From contig NZ_JAIERS010000006.1 in the NCBI RefSeq assembly GCF_019746665.1, positions 1 to 64,000 on the forward strand: a DNA stretch of 64,000 bases, read 5' to 3'. The position numbers and the translations under genes were made by a program. Origin of the DNA: Sphingomonas sp. (lineage in GTDB: Bacteria; Pseudomonadota; Alphaproteobacteria; Sphingomonadales; Sphingomonadaceae). Below, piece after piece: positions 60,499 to 64,000 of the stretch. The notes below the pieces were generated by a model. The model made no database searches, had not been told where the DNA came from, and worked only from the letters and a program-made list of their open reading frames with translations. Within the stretch, counting starts at the first letter, position 1. Each line of letters begins with the position of its first letter.

Positions 60499-61074
60499 AT
60501 GACCGAACCCAAACCGCTCGTCGTCGGGATCGGCGGCACCATCGGGGGTGTTTCCTCCACCGAGCGCGCGCTGATGATCGCGCTCGACGCCGCCGCGCGC
60601 GACGGCTTCGAGACCCAGTTGTTCGGCGGCGAGGCGCTCGCGCGGCTGCCGCTCTACAACCCCAAGGCGCATGAGCGCACCGAGTGCGAGCAGCGCTTCG
60701 TCGCGGCGGTGCGCCGCGCCTCGGCGGTGATCATCGCGAGCCCGGGCTATCACGGCTCGATCTCGGGCCTGGTGAAGAACGCGCTCGATCTGCTCGAGGA
60801 AACCGCGCGCGACCCCCGGCCCTATCTGGCGGACATGCCGGTGGGGCTCATCGCCACCGCTTATGGCTGGCAGGCGACGGGGAGCACGATCGCGGCGCTG
60901 CGCTCGATCGTCCATGCGCTGCGCGGCTGGCCGACGCCGTTCGCCGCCGCGATCAACACCCAGCTCACCAAGTTCGACGAGGCGGGCGGAGCGAGCGACC
61001 CGGCGGTGCTCGATCAGCTCGCGCTCGTCGGCCGCCAGGTCGCGCGGTTCGCGCCGCTCGCCGCGCATGATTAG
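60499..61074 (+). CDS. NADPH-dependent FMN reductase
   Basis: 191-residue flavodoxin-like reductase: GIGGTIGGVSSTERAL (flavin phosphate loop) and IIASPGYHGSISGLVKNALDLLEE, typical of the SsuE/FMN-reductase family. Probably supplies reduced flavin; coupling with a sulfur-oxidising molybdoenzyme is suggested by the 8-base overlap with the next gene. Confidence 0.9.
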   Translation: MTEPKPLVVGIGGTIGGVSSTERALMIALDAAARDGFETQLFGGEALARLPLYNPKAHERTECEQRFVAAVRRASAVIIASPGYHGSISGLVKNALDLLEETARDPRPYLADMPVGLIATAYGWQATGSTIAALRSIVHALRGWPTPFAAAINTQLTKFDEAGGASDPAVLDQLALVGRQVARFAPLAAHD

Positions 61075-62245
61075 TCGGCGGACTGCCCTGGCGGGGATAA
61101 GCGGGGCTTTCGCCGTCCCCGCGCTGGCGCGCGATGTCCGGCTGGGGTTTGAGAACGGCACGAGACTGCTCGGCAGCGGCTTTTCGGAGAAGGGCGAGAT
61201 GATCGTCCAGCGCACCCGCGCGCCGCTGCTCGAAACCCCGTTCGAGGTGTTCGACGACGGGCTGTTCACCCCGAACGACCGTTTCTACGTCCGCTGGCAT
61301 TACCAGGACATCCCGCTGGCGGTGAACGCCCGCGACCATCGGCTGAACGTGAGCGGCGCGGTTTCCCGTCCCCTCGCGCTGACGCTGGGCGAACTGCTCA
61401 AGCTGCCCCGGATCGAGCTGGCGGCGGTCAACCAATGTTCGGGCAATTCGCGCGGCTTCGTGGCCCCGCGCGTCGCCGGCGCGCAGTGGGGGCACGGCGC
61501 GATGGGTTGCGCGCGCTGGACCGGGGTGCCGCTGAAGGCGGTGCTCGAGCGCGCCGGGGTGAAGCCGGGCGCGCGGGCGGTGCGCTTCGGCGGGCTCGAC
61601 GAGCCACCGCCCGAGGCGCCGCGCTTCCTGAAGTCGCTCGGCATGGATCACGCGCTGGACGGCGAGGTGATGATCGCCTTCGCGATGAACGGTGCCGCGC
61701 TGCCGATGCTTAACGGCTATCCGATCCGGCTGGTCGTGCCGGGCTGGTTCTCCACCTATTGGATCAAGGCGCTGTCGAGCATCGAAGTGCTTGATAAAGA
61801 AGACGATAACTTCTGGATGGCGACCGCCTACCGCATCCCCGCAACCGTGGATGGCGGGGTTCCACCGGGCACGACCCAGTTCGAGAGCGTGCCGATCAAC
61901 ACGATGCCGCCGCGCAGCTTCTTCACCAATCTGCGCGACGGCGCGATCGTGCCCCCCGGCCCACGCCTGGTGCGCGGCATCGCCTTTGGCGGCGCGAGCG
62001 CGGTCGCCAAGGTCGAGCTGAGCCGCGACGGGGGCGTGAGCTGGCAGCCGGCGACACTGGGCACCGATGCCGGGCGCTATGCCTTTCGCGGCTGGCAGGC
62101 GACGACCGAGTTCTTAGCCGGCGCGGCGACGCTCCACGTCCGCTGCACCGCCGCCGACGGGCGGGTCCAGCCGATGCGGCCGGTGTGGAACCCCGGCGGC
62201 TACCTCTACAACGCGGTCGAGAAGGTCGAGGTGCGCGTCGCATGA
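61067..62245 (+). CDS. Sulfite-dehydrogenase-like molybdopterin oxidoreductase
   Basis: 392-residue enzyme of the sulfite oxidase family. The molybdenum-ligand cysteine is C124 in VNQCSGNSRG. A twin-Arg-like start (MISRRTALAGISGAFAVPA) points to Tat export. The C-terminal dimerisation domain (AVAKVELSRDGGVSWQPA) follows. It is paired with a small cytochrome c, as in SorAB; substrate sulfite is probable but not proven. Confidence 0.9.
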   Translation: MISRRTALAGISGAFAVPALARDVRLGFENGTRLLGSGFSEKGEMIVQRTRAPLLETPFEVFDDGLFTPNDRFYVRWHYQDIPLAVNARDHRLNVSGAVSRPLALTLGELLKLPRIELAAVNQCSGNSRGFVAPRVAGAQWGHGAMGCARWTGVPLKAVLERAGVKPGARAVRFGGLDEPPPEAPRFLKSLGMDHALDGEVMIAFAMNGAALPMLNGYPIRLVVPGWFSTYWIKALSSIEVLDKEDDNFWMATAYRIPATVDGGVPPGTTQFESVPINTMPPRSFFTNLRDGAIVPPGPRLVRGIAFGGASAVAKVELSRDGGVSWQPATLGTDAGRYAFRGWQATTEFLAGAATLHVRCTAADGRVQPMRPVWNPGGYLYNAVEKVEVRVA

Positions 62246-62532
62246 AGCTGATCCTGGCGCTGGCGGGGCTCGCCATGGCGGCGAGCGTCACCTTCAAGAA
62301 CAAAACGATCGACTATCCCGCCGATCCGCCTGGCTTGCCCGATCGCTTCGAGCTGGTGACGCAGAACTGTACCGGTTGCCATTCGAGCGAGTTCCTGACC
62401 GCTCAACCCAAGCTCAGCCGCGCGACCTGGGCGGCCGAAGTCGCCAAGATGCGCCGCGTCTATAAGGCGCCGATCGAGCCGGGGGACGATGCCAAGCTGG
62501 TCGAGGCGCTGGTCGCGCTGCAGGGGGGCTGA
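62242..62532 (+). CDS. Small cytochrome c (SorB-like)
   Basis: 96 residues with a signal-like N-terminus and one haem site CTGCH (43-47). A possible axial Met is in EVAKMRRVY. The ATG overlaps the molybdoenzyme stop (ATGA). It probably accepts electrons from the molybdenum subunit in the periplasm. Confidence 0.88.
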   Translation: MKLILALAGLAMAASVTFKNKTIDYPADPPGLPDRFELVTQNCTGCHSSEFLTAQPKLSRATWAAEVAKMRRVYKAPIEPGDDAKLVEALVALQGG

Positions 62533-62548
62533 ACGGCCTTTCGGCGGT

Positions 62549-63652
62549 TCAATCCACCAATGCCGCGCGCGCGCCCTCCAGCCGCAGGCGCAGCCCCGGG
62601 GCGGGGGCACCGGCGAAGGCGCGGCGGGCTTCGGCGAGGCTCGTCGCCGGGCGATCGAGCCCGACCAGATCGGCGAAGCTCCACACGCTCAGATCGGGCA
62701 GGACTTGCCAGCTATAGGCCTGGGCGGGCGCCTCGGGCGGGTTGGCGAAGACGAGGCCATGGCCGTTGACCGGCTGCCACGGCGCGTCGCCGGTCGCGCG
62801 AACCACCCCGTACAGCCCCGTCGGCGCGTGGCGCAGCTCGGGCGCGAAGACTTTGCGCTGGGTCGACCAGAACAGATAGAGCGCGCCCTCATGAACCACG
62901 GCGTGCGGGCGTTCGAGCTCGTTGGTGACGCCGGTGGCATCGATCCAGGGCGCGGTGAGCCGCCAGCCGCTCCCGTCGCGCCGCGCCGCGCCGACCAGCC
63001 CGTTCCACGCGCTCTCTGCCCGCGCGCGCGATGCGGCGAAGAGCAGCCATTCGCTCCCCTGATCGCGAACATGGAAGGGATCGCGAAACGCCTTGATCGT
63101 CCCGCTCTCCCCGCCGCCCGCAAGCGCGGTTTCATAGGCCTCGCCATCCGGGACGACGCATTCGACGGGCGTGGTCCAGTCGATCGGGCGGAGATCGTCG
63201 CCCAGGGTGATGTGGCATTCGAACAGCCGCTGGTCGAACCCCGGCGCGGCTTCGCCCGGCCGGCCCGCGGCGGTGAAATACAGCGTCAGCCGCCGCCGGG
63301 CGGTGTCGAGCAGCGCCGAACCCGCCCACTCACGGCTTCCCGGCGAGAGAGCGGGCGGCAATAGCGCGCCCAGGTCGCGCCAGCTCAAGGCCGTCCGGTG
63401 AAACAGCCGCAACCGCGCGACCGCATGGCGCGCCTCGGGATCGGGCAGGATCGGCGCGGTCAGCGCGATCACCAGAAGCCCGCCGTCGATCGCCGCCAAC
63501 GCCCCGGCGGGGGTCAGCGCGGGCCAATGGTCCCACAGCTCGATCCCCGGCACCACGCGCGGCGCGGCGGCGGCGGCGAAGCGCGGCGCGACCGGATAGC
63601 CGCCCTCGGCGATCGCCGCGACATGCGCGGGGGTCCAGCGAAACGGCGTCAT
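62549..63652 (-). CDS. GH68 family levansucrase-type fructosyltransferase
   Basis: 367 residues of the GH68 five-bladed propeller. Catalytic residues are identifiable: nucleophile D41 in LWDHWP, stabiliser in FRDPFH (about 190) and acid/base Glu in NELERPHAV (about 244). No signal peptide is visible; in Zymomonas, a relative, levansucrase is also secreted without one. Makes levan or hydrolyses sucrose. ATG 63652 has GAGAGG upstream. Confidence 0.92.
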   Translation of the reverse strand: MTPFRWTPAHVAAIAEGGYPVAPRFAAAAAPRVVPGIELWDHWPALTPAGALAAIDGGLLVIALTAPILPDPEARHAVARLRLFHRTALSWRDLGALLPPALSPGSREWAGSALLDTARRRLTLYFTAAGRPGEAAPGFDQRLFECHITLGDDLRPIDWTTPVECVVPDGEAYETALAGGGESGTIKAFRDPFHVRDQGSEWLLFAASRARAESAWNGLVGAARRDGSGWRLTAPWIDATGVTNELERPHAVVHEGALYLFWSTQRKVFAPELRHAPTGLYGVVRATGDAPWQPVNGHGLVFANPPEAPAQAYSWQVLPDLSVWSFADLVGLDRPATSLAEARRAFAGAPAPGLRLRLEGARAALVD

Positions 63653-63807
63653 GCGCTGCCACCTCTCACGCAATCGGGCCGCTGCCCGAAATCACGGCAA
63701 CGATGTCGGACATTGCAAACCTTTGCAATAGCTTGAAGTGCCTTCCTCTCTTCTGGGTGGAAACGGGCTCTTTCCCTGCCCGTCGGCGCCGCTTAAACGC
63801 TGGACCC

Positions 63808-64000
63808 ATGGCCCGACCAATCTCGATCGACCGGCGCAACCTGCTCATCGCCGGGGGGGCGGGGCTGGGTCTCGCGATCGCCTGGGGGGTGTGGCCGCGC
63901 ACTTACGCCCCCAACCTCACCGCCGCGCGGGGGGAGACGATCTTCGGCGCGTGGGTGAAGATCGGCGAGGACGGGCACGTCGCGGTCGCCATCCCGCAGG
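63808..64000 (+). CDS. Xanthine-dehydrogenase-family molybdopterin subunit (partial)
   Basis: Runs off the window; only the first 64 codons are seen. RRNLLIAGGAGLGLAIAWGV is a Tat-like export or anchor sequence, and the sequence GAWVKIGEDGHVAVAIPQ is the start of the IorB-type large subunit. It probably oxidises an N-heterocycle or aldehyde in the periplasm. Confidence 0.8.
   Translation, partial: MARPISIDRRNLLIAGGAGLGLAIAWGVWPRTYAPNLTAARGETIFGAWVKIGEDGHVAVAIPQ

Overview
The window is about 68% G+C and densely packed. It looks like chromosomal DNA of an alphaproteobacterium of the Sphingomonadaceae (Sphingomonas type). The reasons are the split F0 operon (atpI-B-E-b'-b without the F1 genes), an ATP12 chaperone gene beside it, a second short glutamyl-tRNA synthetase, a TorF-type porin, and small proteins typical of sphingomonads. 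No identification beyond family level is claimed.

Layout. 0.1-6.9 kb: hisS-prfA operon (-), a DUF1345 membrane protein, an M61 peptidase, pyrophosphatase and a TorF porin. 7-14.3 kb: metC and sseA (overlapping, -), an FeS-type photolyase divergent from queF, purB, an EF-hand protein, a small secreted protein and radC. 14.4-18.1 kb: a ydbH-ynbE-ydbL set, predicted to bridge the cell envelope for lipid transport. 18.4-25.4 kb: the F0 ATP synthase operon, gmk, an operon with atp12, a quinone reductase with its divergent HxlR regulator, and a small HNH protein. 25.4-26.5 kb: a decayed, less G+C-rich stretch with an alpha/beta-hydrolase pseudogene.

26.5-39.9 kb is the most unusual region. A compact eight-gene type IV secretion operon (virB2-B3-B4-B6-B8-B9-B10-B11, minus strand, mostly overlapping genes) is bracketed by two large exported proteins. 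One has three DUF4082-like repeats, a Thr-Pro linker and a barrel-like C-terminal domain, and converges on virB11. The other has an Ig/PKD-like domain plus a hydrolase-like domain, and diverges from virB2 across one shared 0.43-kb control region. No virB1, virB5, virB7, virD4, relaxase or integrase is visible in the window.

40-48.2 kb: tRNA-Thr(GGT), a tandem pair of retropepsin-like proteins lacking the DTG motif, recQ, a small phosphatase/sulfurtransferase, a sterol desaturase overlapping a GMC oxidoreductase, and a DUF523 protein. 48.2-51.7 kb: amtB and glnK behind a clear sigma-54 promoter, a DUF2007 protein, a truncated pyridoxamine-oxidase-family remnant and a chromosomal ccdAB module with a palindromic operator and probably a leaderless transcript. 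51.7-64 kb: tldD, a DUF3224 protein, a CHCC zinc protein, a VOC protein, an ABC ATPase without adjacent permease, a putative zinc peptidase, nadB, prs, gltX, an FMN reductase with a sulfite-dehydrogenase-like molybdoenzyme and its cytochrome c, a GH68 fructosyltransferase, and the start of a xanthine-dehydrogenase-family molybdoenzyme.

CCCCTCCC-type stem-loop repeats occur at several intergenic sites. All function calls are from reading the sequence; no database search was run.
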